This document shows, in pieces, positions 48,501-58,604 of a stretch of 64,000 bases of DNA. Origin of the DNA: Candidula unifasciata (taxonomy: Eukaryota; Mollusca; Gastropoda; Stylommatophora; Geomitridae); assembly GCA_905116865.2 (NCBI GenBank), contig CAJHNH020008550.1, positions 306,300 to 370,299 of the forward strand. The letters are read 5' to 3'. The position numbers and the translations under genes are program-made. Under the pieces are notes generated by a model. That model was given only the letters and a program-made list of their open reading frames with translations. It made no database searches and was not told where the DNA came from. Within the stretch, counting starts at the first letter, position 1. The number at the start of each line of letters is the position of its first letter.

Positions 48501-50706
48501 AAGGGGCAGAAATCAACAACAGAAACATCCCTTTCATGAAGACTTGGATACAGCTATTAGCCACAAGCTGATATGAGGAATGTCTTGGATGCTGAGAGGC
48601 CGAAATGGTGTTTGGGAATGCATTGCAAAGACGAATGAATGACGCTTAGGACAACAAAGCAGAAGGTATGATACCACAACACCTAGTGTGAGAACAGAAG
48701 TGGAGGCAGTCTCAGAGCTTTCTGCTGCACACTTGTCACGACTGCAACTGACTCACACAGGTTACAACAAGTATATTCTGTTCTGAGTAGTGAGCATCTC
48801 TTCAGGTTCCGGGTTTTTAGCGTCCTTTAGATCATTTTTAATTACTTGAGCATGCGTGTGTTTAAGGAAACTAACAGTAAGAGTGTTTCGCTGGTTTTGT
48901 ACCACTGGGTGGTGAATTTATGCACGATACGCTGCATGTGGTCAAGAGTTTGGGGGGTGGGGCAAATAAGCGATAAACAAACGTGAAATTATGGTCTGGA
49001 CAGAGCTGTACAGCTAGGTGTGACCGAGAGTTCCGCTTTGAGACTCTTCACTCAATGGTAAGGCAAGACAGACACATAATCAACAAGCTACTGGTATTAT
49101 CGGAAACAAAATCCTTCATTGGCTGCTGTAATGAGGATGGAAGCTTATATTAACATATTTTTTCTCGTGTTATCTCATTCCTGATTTTGACACCCCCAGA
49201 GGATCTAATATATAAACATTCATTAGCATTACTCACTTCTCTGTAAGCAGTTCCACATCCTCTGGTGAGGTTCCGTACACATCCGGGTTGGCAGCAAGAT
49301 GCTGGTAGTATCTGGCATCATATGCCGGCAGACTGTGCAGTTCAGAAGTTAGATGTTGCCAGTTCACCGTTTTCAAAATATCCTGCACACACAAATATTT
49401 ATTTCAGCAATAGTAACATGCACAGGGCCGCCCTCCTTCTGTACCTGCCCTCTCTCTCATCCCTCTCTTCTTCTTTTTCTTATTTTCTTCTTCTTCTTCT
49501 TATTATTATTATTATTTTTCTTCTTCTTCTTCTTTTCTTCTTCTTTTCTTCTTCTTCTTCTTCTTCTTCTTCTTCTTCTTCTTCTTCTTCTTCTTCTTCT
49601 TCTTCTTCTTCTTTCTTCTTCTTCTTCTTCTTCTTCTTCTTCTTCTTCTTCTTCTTCTTCTTCTTCTTCTTCTTCTTCTTCTTCTTCTTCTTCTTCTTCT
49701 TCTGTTTCTTCTTCTTTTTTTTTCTTCTTCTTCTGTTTCTGCTTCTTCTACTTTTTATGAATTATTTTATTTATTCTTATGCCTCTCATCTGTTATTTCG
49801 ACACACACACACACGCGCGCACACACACACGCACGCACAGACAGACAGACAGACAGACAGACATCGCTGAGCGGCCAGATTTGTGAATAATTGTGTGCTG
49901 TGTCATTATAATGTGTATATTTCGTCATTATAGGAATAAGGTAAATTATTGTCAGGTGCAGAAGTTTCAAATACTTCTTATGGGTCGTTGCCGGAGATAA
50001 GGAGTTTCGTCATGCCAAGTACATATGTCCGTGGCTTACACGTTGCGAGTCCGACTCCTAATTCCAACTTAGAACGATCGAAACCCACTGCTGGCTGCGT
50101 AGATTTTTCTCATGATATGGGGCGTCGCAGGTCGACCCAGCCTAAAATGGGTACCTAAATATATGTCCTGTAGAAGTAAAGACGGCCGGCGAAATGCTGA
50201 CCACATTACCCACCTAGTGCCGATTGTAAAAAAAATATATGGGTGCTCTTCGCATATGCCCTGTGCGCCTAAAGGCGTGAAAGGGAATCTCTACTTTTCT
50301 TTACATGAAAGAATCTATTGATTATTATACCATAACTTTAGACTTAGACCAAGGTTTGGAAAACTGCGAACATTTTATGTTGTGAGTTTAAGCAAAGCAA
50401 CAAAATCAGAGACATTTCTGCACAACTGCTGTCATCAGTAGGACGTGAATAAGAGAAAGACTTCACATTTTTGTAGGAAGTGGTGCCCAGGTGGGATTGA
50501 AATTATTGGTTATTTGAAGCCCCACTCTGTCTTTTGCCGGGGGCCGTGAACATAGCCGGGCAATAAATGTGGCCTAACGGCTTAAAGGAGTTTATGGGAC
50601 CTCTCCACGGGTGATCCTCATCAGCATGGTGGCACTTTGTGTCACCGGGTGTTTATCGCTTGTGTGATGTCCTGGTGGGGTACAACAAGAGAGAGAGAGA
50701 GAGAGA

Positions 50707-50755
<49 letters not shown>

Positions 50756-52051
50756 ATATACAGGGAGCTTTCTGTGAATGAGGGGACACAGAATCAGAAT
50801 AAAAAGGCACTGAAATGAAACACAAATGCGGGCAGCGTAAGGAAAGCTCTGTAAAGAACGTTGATAAGGGAAAGCCAGATGTGTTGACCTCATTGCATCC
50901 ACGATATTAAAAGTCTAAGTCAGGTTGGAACAGAACTAAGGAATCGACTCCGAGCATGTAAAGACTCCACAATATGGCGATGATTATCAGAAATTTTTAA
51001 TTCTAGTGTCAAATCAATACTATTGTATGGGGCGGAAACATGGAGAACAACGAAGGCAATTACTAAAAAATTACAGACATTCATTAACTGGTGCCTATGC
51101 AGAATAGAGCGAATAAAATGGTATGATAGAATAACTAATGTAGAACTTTGGGAGAGAACTAAACAGGCTCCAGTGGATCAGGAGGTGAGGAAAAGACGCT
51201 GGCGTTGGATAGGGCACACACTGAGAAAACAGGAGAACAGCATAACTAGAATGTCTTTGCATTGGAACCCACAGGGGCATAGGAATAAAGGAAGGCCAAA
51301 AAACACATGGAGAAGAGAGCTGGAGAGTGAGGTTAGAAAGATTGGGAGGACATGGGGAGAGCTCCATGTAATGGCGAAGGATAGAACGACTTGGCGTGAG
51401 TTGGTTGAGGGCCTATGCTCCATTGGGGGATAGAAAGGCAGAAGAAGAAGAAGAAGAATGCGAGGAAGACAGTGTAAGATATATAGTCGTGAGGCCCCTA
51501 TCGTTTTAAATTACACCAGCTCACACCAGCTTATCTCAGATACAGTTCAATTACACACGTTCAAAAATGTGCATCATAAAAATATGTTGCTTACATTTTA
51601 GTAAAAGAATAAATAAAGAATATGTTTGCAAAATCAAAAAAAAATTATATCATGCAGTCTAGATAAAAGTTTATATAAAGAAAACTCTGTTGAGGCCAAT
51701 GTAGATTGTGAAGCCCTAAATAATAGCCTATTTAGTCTATAGCTAAATCCAGCATTGCCTACGTTACAATACCTGCACTTCAGAACACGTAATCAGGTCA
51801 CCGGACTCCACAGGAAAGCGCTGCTCTTCCACATAGAACATCTGAATGATCCTCCCAGAACTGAGCTCAAGCCACGTCGATGGGATGAAGTAGTAGCCCA
51901 CAAAGTTCCGCGCTGGGGTCACAAAGGCAATGACCAACAGACTTAGCAGGGAAATGACCAGCAGGCGTAACAGCGAAACTAGAAGACGCCGATGTCGATG
52001 TCTTGAGAAGGTGGGTAGCGTCCATATTCGGCGACGAATCCTTCTCCACAT
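44568..52051 (-). CDS. LicD/fukutin-type family protein, 4 coding exons
   Basis: The only host gene recognised. Coding exons on the minus strand are 52051-51773, 49382-49237, 46280-46067 (or -46076) and 45068-44568. Every junction has GT..AG and the phases agree (0, 2, 0). The product is about 379 (or 376) residues: a basic N-terminus, one hydrophobic segment at about residues 23-44 (a type II signal anchor), then a LicD-type domain with the hallmark PWDDDMDI at about 194-201, preceded by a conserved [15 protein letters not shown] stretch. LicD/fukutin/FKRP proteins are nucleotidyltransferase-fold enzymes that transfer phospho-linked sugar alcohols onto glycans; animal members act in the Golgi. 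The substrate here cannot be told. A 5' non-coding exon is likely because a good acceptor lies 4 nt upstream of the ATG. Possible poly(A) signals are GATAAA just after the stop and AATAAA at 44174-44169, inside a SINE copy. Confidence 0.85.
45120..45240 (+). repeat. Interspersed repeat P, copy in LicD intron 3
   Basis: Starts gcgttcatcagctgtaaac and runs through ccacttctggac; it matches 13005-13125 in the same orientation and 1490-1635 in the opposite one. It begins about 50 bp upstream (on the gene strand) of the exon-4 acceptor. Its nature (SINE or LINE 3' end) is not settled. Confidence 0.6.
45476..45543. repeat. (TTA)n microsatellite
   Basis: About 68 bp of nearly perfect TTA repeats in intron 3 of the LicD gene. 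A cytosine run follows at about 45630-45648. Confidence 0.9.
45681..46077 (-). repeat. 35/37-bp minisatellite spanning the exon 3 donor
   Basis: Eleven copies alternate between a 37-bp form (starting tttggcacagctg on the + strand) and a 35-bp form (starting acagccagctg). All share gacaaccgtcatacctgtttcacct, apart from single changes such as ccctc at about 45986. Read on the gene strand, every unit contains GGTGAAACAG|GTATGACGG, which is the exon-3 end and donor, so the array arose from the exon-intron boundary and now fills part of intron 3. Confidence 0.9.
46067..46280 (-). CDS. LicD gene, exon 3 (catalytic DDDMD exon)
   Basis: The acceptor is tttcttaaag|G, completing the split Lys codon. 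It codes for [15 protein letters not shown]... through [14 protein letters not shown] and the family signature [11 protein letters not shown], whose acidic residues bind metal in LicD-type enzymes. Two in-phase donors lie 9 nt apart: AAG|GTGAAA (exon ends 46076) and CAG|GTATGA (exon ends 46067, adding Val-Lys-Gln). The second seems to join more naturally to ILHCIPDF of exon 4. This end of the exon is the first copy of the minisatellite at 45681-46077. Confidence 0.82.
47066..47413. mobile_element. hAT-type MITE in LicD intron 2
   Basis: The left end CAGTAGCTTTCAACTTGG and the right end, read inverted, CAGTGTTCTCCAAGCTTT form imperfect terminal inverted repeats of the hAT CAGTGGTTCTCAA type. 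Flanking 8-bp direct repeats are ctttaact (47058-47065) and atctaact (47414-47421), 6 of 8 identical. The 348-bp interior has no transposase. Confidence 0.7.
47995..48080 (+). mobile_element. SINE family G fragment (LicD intron 2)
   Basis: Contains acgtaaatttgcctagaaa, acaacagcc and cgtcttgtaaaggacacgca, the same order as in copies at 44150-44375 (+), 11515-11745 (-) and 55305-55520 (-). The tRNA-like head is missing. Confidence 0.6.
49237..49382 (-). CDS. LicD gene, exon 2
   Basis: A 146-nt exon. The acceptor is tgtgtgcag|GATATT and the donor AA|GTGAGT, which matches the consensus. It enters in phase 0 and leaves two bases of a Lys codon completed by the first G of exon 3. It codes for [11 protein letters not shown]...[10 protein letters not shown], with no recognisable motif by itself; it is part of the lumenal region before the catalytic domain. 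Confidence 0.78.
49484..49750 (-). repeat. TTC/GAA expansion in LicD intron 1
   Basis: About 270 bp of mostly perfect TTC triplets on the + strand, with short TTA, TTTTC and TGTTTC interruptions. The LicD gene is transcribed from the other strand, so its first intron carries the GAA form. Open frames across it are artefacts of the triplet repeat. Confidence 0.92.
49800..49862. repeat. (CA)n / (CAGA)n microsatellite
   Basis: A CA/CG run followed by about eight acag/caga units, in LicD intron 1 just beyond the TTC tract. Confidence 0.85.
50026..50305 (+). mobile_element. SINE family E copy (LicD intron 1)
   Basis: The head has tRNA-like promoter boxes: an A-box-like GTGGCTTACACGTTG and a B-box-like GATCGAAACCC. 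The body shares gtcgcaggtcgacccagcc, ggtacc, agtaaagac, gccggcg and gctgaccacattaccca with the copy at 42690-42974, and ends near aaaggcgtgaaagggaa. Antisense to the host gene. Confidence 0.75.
50510..50686 (+). repeat. Short interspersed repeat M, copy 2
   Basis: Begins gaagccccac and contains ggcactttgtgtcaccgggt, gtttatcgctt and gatgtcctggtgggg. The same sequence occurs at 4806-4970 and 59597-59789. A (GA)n tract starts at its 3' end. No coding capacity is seen. Confidence 0.72.
50687..50753. repeat. (GA)n microsatellite at 3' end of repeat M
   Basis: A GA run interrupted by one A-rich segment, directly continuing repeat M copy 2. Confidence 0.9.
50920..51440 (+). pseudogene. RTE-like LINE 3' end (C-terminal RT region)
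   Basis: An open stretch from 51023 to 51433 codes for a LINE C-terminus: [11 protein letters not shown]..., [46 protein letters not shown], ending GLCSIGG-stop. This is the region after the RT fingers/palm in RTE/CR1-like retrotransposons of invertebrates. The element is 5'-truncated and lies in LicD intron 1 on the opposite strand. Its 3' end passes into gcagaagaagaagaag, a short GAA tail. Clade assignment is tentative. Confidence 0.82.
51441..51770 (-). other. LicD intron 1, 3' of the RTE fragment
   Basis: AT-rich sequence between the RTE tail and exon 1. Nothing recognisable is seen. Confidence 0.4.
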
Positions 52052-52055
52052 GACT
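51773..52055 (-). CDS. LicD gene, first coding exon (signal anchor)
   Basis: Codes for residues 1-93: basic cytoplasmic tail [10 protein letters not shown]..., a Leu/Val/Ile-rich membrane segment at about 23-44, then a lumenal stem. The exon appears to begin at 52055, after cgttttcttcag, so AGTC precedes the ATG at 52051 and the upstream 5' UTR exon lies beyond the (TA)n array at 52.1-52.3 kb. The donor is CAG|GTATTG after residue 93, phase 0; the frame meets a stop shortly after if unspliced. Confidence 0.8.
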
Positions 52056-52090
52056 CTGAAGAAAACGATTGTATATAGTATGTATTATAT

Positions 52091-52281
<191 letters not shown>

Positions 52282-52344
52282 TTTTTTTTTTCTTAGAGCA
52301 TGCATCTTTCCATACAGATGCGAGTCGTTGACAATCTCCCAGTC

Positions 52345-52675
52345 ATTAAGAAAAAAGAATAGGGGCTTTTGAGCTGAAATGCTATAGAAAGATTCTCAGA
52401 ATATCTTGGACAAAGAAATACTGACATCTTGAAAGATCAAAACATCAAGGAAGATTGGCTAATAAACAGCATCCTGTCTCGGAAGCTGAAATATTTTGGT
52501 CATATCAAGCGCCACGACGGGTTGGACACACAAAAAAAGCAGAAGGCATGGTACCAGGAAGGAGGGGAAGAGCATGAAAGTACATGAGGCGGGAGAGTTG
52601 GCGAGAGACCCAGTTTCTTTCTTCCGACCTATGAGAGCGATGTTCTGCAAAGGACCTGCTACATGATGATAGATA
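52345..52675 (+). pseudogene. RTE-like LINE C-terminal fragment
   Basis: Codes across frames for [32 protein letters not shown], a damaged GRRGRG-type box and the 3' end gttctgcaaaggacctgctacatgatgat. Its partner copy is 55535-55800 on the other strand. Confidence 0.75.
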
Positions 52676-52794
52676 TATATAGTTTTATTATATCTGGTTT
52701 TGTTTAACATTTATCATATAACACATGCACAGACAAAAACAACAACAAAAAAATGTATCACTTTTTTTAAAGACACGAGACTAAATAGTTATCG

Positions 52795-53040
52795 TTTCAT
52801 TATCATAAACATCAGACTAAGACAATCATCATGTTTTGGTCATGTTATGAGAAGAGATACAATTTAAACATGCTGTGACCATTGGAAAGATCGATGGAAA
52901 GAGAAAAAGAAGAAGACAGCGTGAAAAGATTTTTGACAGTCTGGTATCATGGCATGGAGGGGTACACTGATACAACATACACGCAGGTTGCGGAGAAGAA
53001 TGATCGCCCAAGCCTGTCGACAAGGCACTTGATACTGATG
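52795..53040 (+). pseudogene. RTE-like LINE C-terminal fragment
   Basis: The sequence ttttggtcatgttatgagaa, ctgtgaccattggaaagatc, gacagtctggtatcatggca parallels 23840-23960 (FGHVM-K, TTGKI, RRGRGR). Stops are frequent. Confidence 0.65.
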
Positions 53041-53099
53041 ACGGCGCTTCCATGCGTCTACTAGAACCACTCAATAGATACCAGTGCAACAGCGGTCAC

Positions 53100-54590
53100 T
53101 GGAACACACTATGGTAGCACACATTCCGGGGACAAGATATAAGGAACGTTAGTCCAACGTTAGTCAATTAACAAATACGGCTCCACGGTCCCTTCTCGAA
53201 TTCCAACACAGACAGAATTCTAAATTCTATTGTCCGTTCCAGAAGTTCTGTCCAATTTTAAAATTCTTAACTCAGTAACCATTCCGTATACATTTGCTAC
53301 CATTCCTTTACAATTTTGCAGCGACTAATTAACAGCAATAATCTTCTCAAGCTTCTTGTCAACAATATTTTGAATTGATGTAACTTAAAAACACACTAAA
53401 ATAAACATTCTGCAGATTTTATTTGCAATACTTTTCGAATATGACCAACGTGGTTTTGTGTTGTGAACTGCAGATTCGGTTAATGGTGAGTAGTCTGTTG
53501 CCAGAGAACTCGCACGACTAATTGCGTGTGCAACTACTGATCTGTTGAAACTTTTGTTTCCATCAACGATAAAGTGAATTTCTAGTTTCGGACTGTTTGT
53601 GTTGGCAATTCCGATGGCTACTATATGCATTTAGTTCGTGTGTATGATACTGGCTTTGTTGATGCCTGAGTCTGTATCAGTTTTTTTTTTTTTTTTCGCA
53701 ATCGACAGTGGTAGACATTCTGAGTGGTATTCGTTGGGGCAGGAAAGAGGTGGGTGCTTTATTAATATCCTAATCCGAACAGGGAAAATCCACCGGTCAT
53801 GATACAGTATAATATTTCAGGAGGTGGTAGATAGGCTGCATGCGGTCGTGGGACCTAGGCTGCACCCTTTCGTGGGATGTAGGTGGGTTGGGGTTAGGGC
53901 CAGTTATAGATGTTTTTTGGTAGTTAATAGCATCAGAAGGCCGGGAAACCCAGTCTTGCCACCCTCTAAAATATTGGACTGTCCTGTGACGTCATCGAGG
54001 GTAAGATATTAATACAGAACCAAGGGGTGATCCATTTCTGTGAAGCTGGAACTTCGATTACCTAATTACCTGAAAAATACATCTTTCTTTTTTTACACTG
54101 CGCCATCGCTCTGGAAGTCCAAGCTTAACCAAGCGATTCTTTTTGTTTACATAATTAGAAACTGCCCGTGGCCACAGTCGTTATTTGGAAGAATTAGGCT
54201 CTTTCCTCTTGACTGATGATCTTGATTCATTGGCACAATCTCCACTCAGTTTTGTGTCCGCATAGGGATCTGCTTCGGTGCTCAGTTCTGGGTTTATCTA
54301 ATCAATCATCTCTTTGACTGTTGAGCTTCGGGTATTTGCACACGAGAGTACAATTAGTGAACAGCTATGACATCAGTGCATTAGGAAGCCATAAAAGTAA
54401 ACATCGCAGCATCGACAGTGTACTTGAGTGGTACTTTATGCGATATTTTATAGAACAGAACTACAGCTGACATATATATTTATTTGATATAGATTTAAAA
54501 ATAAGTAGAATCTGAAAGGATAACAATAACCACAACAGATGGAAGAGTTAACACAACCAGTAACAGCTATTGTTTTCCATACTTTACTCG
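53100..54590. other. Stretch without recognised gene
   Basis: AT-rich sequence with no coding region or named repeat. Confidence 0.45.
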
Positions 54591-54599
54591 TCTATTAGT

Positions 54600-54870
54600 A
54601 AAAATCAAGGACCCTTTTCCAGACCTTTAAGCGAATTGAGAACATAGCACGGGACCTATATTTTTATAGACCAACCGGCACTTGGTGGCTAATGTGGTCA
54701 GCATCACGCTGGTCGCCTTTACTTCCCCGGACAGCACCAGCTACTAACTCAAGGCTTGGTCGATCTGGAAGTCAAGGTCAGTTTTGAAAGTCCTGCTTCA
54801 TCGGGATGCGAACCCACGACCTTCCGTTCCGCAAACGGGCATCTAGCCGCCGACGCCACGGCGACTCACT
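54600..54870 (-). mobile_element. SINE family E-like copy, minus strand
   Basis: The reverse complement has gtgggttcgcatcccgatga (B-box), ccagatcgaccaagcc, ggaagtaaaggcgacc and tggtctataaaaatataggt, and parallels 20715-20995. Confidence 0.75.
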
Positions 54871-55017
54871 GGCTCGTCTATTAACTGATGAAATATAAAT
54901 ACTAAAAACCTGATATTAATAATTATGAAAAATATTTTCAACAAGTTGAGAACACAATACTTTTAACAGCACTTGTGGAATACTAACGTCTAGAGACGTA
55001 ATTAAATTTAAATATAT

Positions 55018-55140
55018 TGAATGTCCAATGAAGAATCGACATCATAGCACTTAAAACACTCCAATAAGCGCTCCGTCCCCATTTTCAGCAGCACGTGAAG
55101 AGTTCCAATTCCTATGGCATCAGTAAATATCTTATTGTAC
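55018..55140 (-). mobile_element. I-like LINE 3' end
   Basis: gaatcgacatcatagcac, aataagcgctccgtcccc, cagcagcacgtgaagagttc and tatggcatcag align with 37285-37390 of the I-like LINE 3' UTR. Confidence 0.75.
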
Positions 55141-55304
55141 ATCTATCTCGGCTTTGCCTTGAATGTTGAGCGTCGGTCACGTCAAAAATTTGCGAATTGT
55201 TGAATTTTATCTTTGGCAAACTTTCTAAATGGCGCCAAAACCTGGACAGTGAAGAAGGGATCGGACAGTCGCATAGTTTTTCTGTAGATGTAGATGTTAG
55301 TTGC

Positions 55305-55520
55305 GTAACCTTTAAGGACGTTGTAGAGCCAGCCTAAATTGTTTGGCTGTTGTGGTTTTTCTAGAGAATTCTACGTTTAATACTTTGCCATTGCTCTGAA
55401 CGGTCAGCTCTCGGTAGCACTGTGAAAACTAACGCAAGACAAATCATTTGCAGCTGGGATCGAACCCGGCACCCCGGCATTACAAAGCGCGTTGGCAACG
55501 CCCAAGCCACAGGCATTGTA
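55305..55520 (-). mobile_element. SINE family G copy, minus strand
   Basis: ttagttgcgtaacctttaag, ctgttgtggtttttctagag, actttgccattgctctgaac and B-box region gggatcgaacccggc (inverted) match 11515-11745. Confidence 0.72.
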
Positions 55521-55534
55521 GATGTAGATCATCA

Positions 55535-55800
55535 TCATTATCATGTAGCAGGTCTTTTGCAGAACGTCGCTCTCCTCACGGTTTGCCCGAAAGAAACTCG
55601 GTCTCTCGCCAGTTCTCCTGCCTCATGTACTTTCATACTCAAGGAGTCACTTATATCCTGTGCCCATGTTTGCGTCGGTCGGCCCCTGCCCCTCCTTCCT
55701 GGTACCATGCTTTCTGCTATAATTTTTTTTTTTTCAATCCGTCGTGGCGCTTGATATGACCAAAATATTTTAGCTTCCGTGTAGATGTAGATACAGAAAA
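55535..55800 (-). pseudogene. RTE-like LINE C-terminal fragment
   Basis: The minus strand codes for MVPGRRGRGRPTQTWAQDIS, HEAGELARDRVSF and VRRATFCKRPAT, ending in a GAT-rich tail. It is the better-preserved relative of 52345-52675. Confidence 0.8.
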
Positions 55801-56104
55801 GAATTGTCCGTAGTTCGTGGACACAAAAACAGAAACCAGAGTAGAAGGTTCTGAAGAGACCCAGAATGGAAAGAAAGTTGTGAAAATGAACATAAATAAG
55901 AGAGGAAATATATTTCGACTTTTTTAAAAGATATATCACACTGCTCAAATCAGTATGTAGGTAGAGGTTGAAGGCAAGGGGCAGACGGCGTTACAAGTGG
56001 AGAGTAACATCCATATATGAACAAACAGCAGTCTGAGAGAGCACACATGTGGGGCAAGTGACAGAGTTGATCTGCTCCAAGCACACTTCATTACAGTGAC
56101 AGAA

Positions 56105-56250
56105 CTTCATTGATTAGGTATGTAAAGATGATGACGACATTTTCCTTCGAAGTCGGAGTGCATCTGCCTGAGAGGCAAGGAACCAAGTGTCTGCATACAA
56201 ATTAATCAGATCTGTTAAACGGATGCACACGCAACACTCAGATCCTTTTG
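56105..56250 (-). repeat. Interspersed repeat P-like 3' segment
   Basis: The minus strand reads CVCIRLTDLINLYADTWFLA and SQADALRLRR; similar residues are encoded by 1490-1600 (RTHLHADCWFLASQADVLRL). It is contiguous with the RNase H fragment that follows, so it may be the 3' end of a LINE subfamily. Confidence 0.55.
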
Positions 56251-56640
56251 TAACTCCTCGCAGCACAATTCTGCCCTGGCCGTTCTGATCTATTTGTGCC
56301 TCCGCACAGTTCAATCGCTCCTAAAGAGCCCTCATAACATCCAACCTGTCATTCATCAGTTCACCACCAAGTGATGCAGAACCGGCCAGTCTATCTTCCT
56401 GCTCACTTCCCAACACACCGGCGTTACCTGGTGAAAATATCCAAAGGATGCTGTCTACCGGGGACCTCTAAAGTGATGCTTGCCACTCTGCACAGAGCAT
56501 GCCAGTCTCCACCTTTCTCAACATGCTCTCTGAGTCAGTCACAATCTCAGCATGTGTGTAAAGCTGATTCTCAAGGCAGCGGAAGGCAGCAGTGACTGCC
56601 TCAACCTCCGTTCTAAAACTAGACGTTGTGATATTTATCA
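56250..56640 (-). pseudogene. I-like LINE RNase H fragment, second copy
   Basis: Nucleotide blocks ccggccagtctatcttcctg, ttcccaacacaccggcgtta, cactctgcacagagcatg and catgctctctgagtcagtca align with 37560-37800 of the I-like LINE (GHAGVLGNEQAD and TDSESML motifs). Frames are broken. Confidence 0.78.
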
Positions 56641-56644
56641 CATG

Positions 56645-57125
56645 ACTACGACATCATCACGTTGAGTGACCGCAGCCAATTAAGCTCAGTATAACACAAA
56701 CGGGTTTGAAGTAAACACACCTTGCATTTGTCATTCAGCACATTGAATTTATTATTATTATTACTGATCTCTTAAACAAGACTTGAGCACATAGGCCACG
56801 ACCGCTCATATAAAACTGTACGGGAACCCAGCCCTTCCCCCCAAAGATTTCCTTGTTGCGCGATACCTGATAGTAGTAGGGGTTCGTATGCCAAACTATT
56901 AATCAAAGCCATGCAGGGGATTTCCCTATTATCCTTGTATGCAGTATTATAGAGGCTTCAACAGAAAGTCTGGAATGTGCGAGTGTGTCACGTTTTTGTC
57001 TCGCTACATGGCCAAATGTTATGCCTAATTTAATTGATTTCCAATGCGATTGTCTGACCTCTTTTGTTGACAGAATTATTCAAGAAAAGACTTCATGTGA
57101 AAGTTCAAAAATGTAATACATGATT
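56645..57125. other. Stretch without recognised gene
   Basis: Nothing recognisable apart from a short (TTA)n near 56752. Confidence 0.4.
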
Positions 57126-57127
57126 CG

Positions 57128-57765
57128 TCTTCTTCTTCTTCTTCTTCTTCTTCTTCTTCTTCTTCTTCTTCTTCTTCTTCTTCTTCTTCTTCTTCTTCTT
57201 CTTCTTCTTCTTCTTCCTCTGCTTCTTCTTCTTCTTCTTCTTCTTCTTCTTCTTCTTCTTCTTCTTCTTCTTCTTCTTCTTCTTCTTCTTCTTCTTCTTC
57301 TTCTTCTTCTTCTTCTTCTTCTTCTTCTTCTTCTTCTTCTTCTTCTTCTTCTTCTTCTTCTTCTTCTTCTTCTTCTTCTTCTTCTTCTTCTTCTTCTTCT
57401 TCTTCTTCTTCTTCTTCTTCTTCTTCTTCTTCTTCTTCTTCTTCTTCTTCTTCTTCTTCTTCTTCTTCTTCTTCTTCTTCTTCTTCTTCTTCTTCTTCTT
57501 CTTCTTCTTCTTCTTCTTCTTCTTCTTCTTCTTCTTCTTCTTCTTCTTCTTCTTCTTCTTCTTCTTCTTCTTCTTCTTCTTCTTCTTTCCTTCTTCTTCT
57601 TCTTCTTCTTCTTCTTCTTCTTCTTCTTCTTCTTCTTCTTCTTCTTCTTCTTCTTCTTCTTCTTCTTCTTCTTCTTCTTCTTCTTCTTCTTCTTCTTCTT
57701 CTTCTTCTTCTTCTTCTCTTCTTCTTCTTCTTCTTCTTCTTCTTCTTCTTCTTCTTCTTCTTCTT

Positions 57766-57798
<33 letters not shown>

Positions 57799-58291
57799 TT
57801 CTTCTTCTTCTTCTTCTTCTTCTTCTTCTTCTTCTTCTTCTTCTTCTTCTTCTTCTTCTTCTTCTTCTTCTTCTTCTTCTTCTTTCTTCTTCTTCTTCTT
57901 CTTCTTCTTTCTTCTTCTTCCTCTGCTTCTTCTTCTTCTTCTTCTTCTTCTTCTTCTTCTTCTTCTTCTTCTTCTTCTTCTTCTTCTTCTTCTTCTTCTT
58001 CTTCTTCTTCTTCTTCTTCTTCTTCTTCTTCTTTTCTTCTTTTTCTTCTTCTTCTTCTTCTTCTTCTTCTTCTTCTTCTTCTTCTTCTTCTTCTTCTTCT
58101 TCTTGTTCTTCTTCCTCTGCTTCTTCTTCTTCTTCTTCTTCTTCTTCTTCTTCTTCTTCTTCTTCTTCTTCTTCTTCTTCTTCTTCTTCTTCTTCTTCTC
58201 TTCTTCTTCTTCTTCTTCTTCTTCTTCTTCTTCTTCTTCTTCTTCTTCTTCTTCTTCTTCTTCTTCTTCTTCTTCTTCTTCTTCTTCTTCT
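57128..58291. repeat. 1.16-kb CTT/GAA array
   Basis: About 388 triplets, mostly perfect, with rare TTTC, CTCT, TTCCTCTGC and TTGTTC interruptions that shift the triplet phase. Three CCTCTGC-type interruptions (57217, 57920, 58114) suggest internal duplication of blocks. The long Lys/Arg/Glu and Leu/Phe/Ser frames are artefacts. Confidence 0.97.
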
Positions 58292-58600
58292 GCCTTTTAT
58301 CCCCCACTGGAGTATAGGCCCTCAACCAAGTCACGGCAAGTCTTCCTATCCTTTGTTATCGCATCAATGTCTTCCACATAATTTTAATTTCACTTTCTAG
58401 TTCCTGTCCTAGCTGAGAATACTACATAGAATGAGAGGAGGCTGGTGTACGATCCGGACTCCTTTGGGCTTTCTCCACACCACGTCATCGTTCTTTGATT
58501 AGAAGAGCCTCGCCCAGCTTGGTAGGCTGGGTCATGCGTCTGTCACCTTTGGACCTTGACTATTGGTGGTTAGTTTTGTGGCTTTTTTTTTTATTTAGGA
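58292..58600 (-). mobile_element. Non-autonomous element with RTE-type 3' end (copy 2)
   Basis: The minus-strand 3' end (aggaactagaaagtgaaatt, gacttgccgtgacttggttg, agggcctatactccagtggg) matches the RTE LINE at 51325-51430. Upstream, gtggagaaagcccaaagga and ggagtccggatcgtac match 25340-25390. The GAA array is its 3' tail. Confidence 0.68.
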
Positions 58601-58604
58601 AACC

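Larger units (their letters stand above)
46290..49230 (-). other. LicD intron 2, remaining sequence
   Basis: Apart from the MITE at 47066-47413 and the SINE fragment at 47995-48080, this intron shows no coding region or known repeat I can name. It contains a short (ATC)n at about 46620 and AT-rich unique-looking sequence. Confidence 0.5.

Noticed and set aside
57105..58400. Open frames of over 400 codons with poly-Lys/Arg/Glu or poly-Leu/Phe/Ser
   Set aside because: They are triplet-repeat translations of the CTT/GAA array and change residue type only where an interruption shifts the phase.
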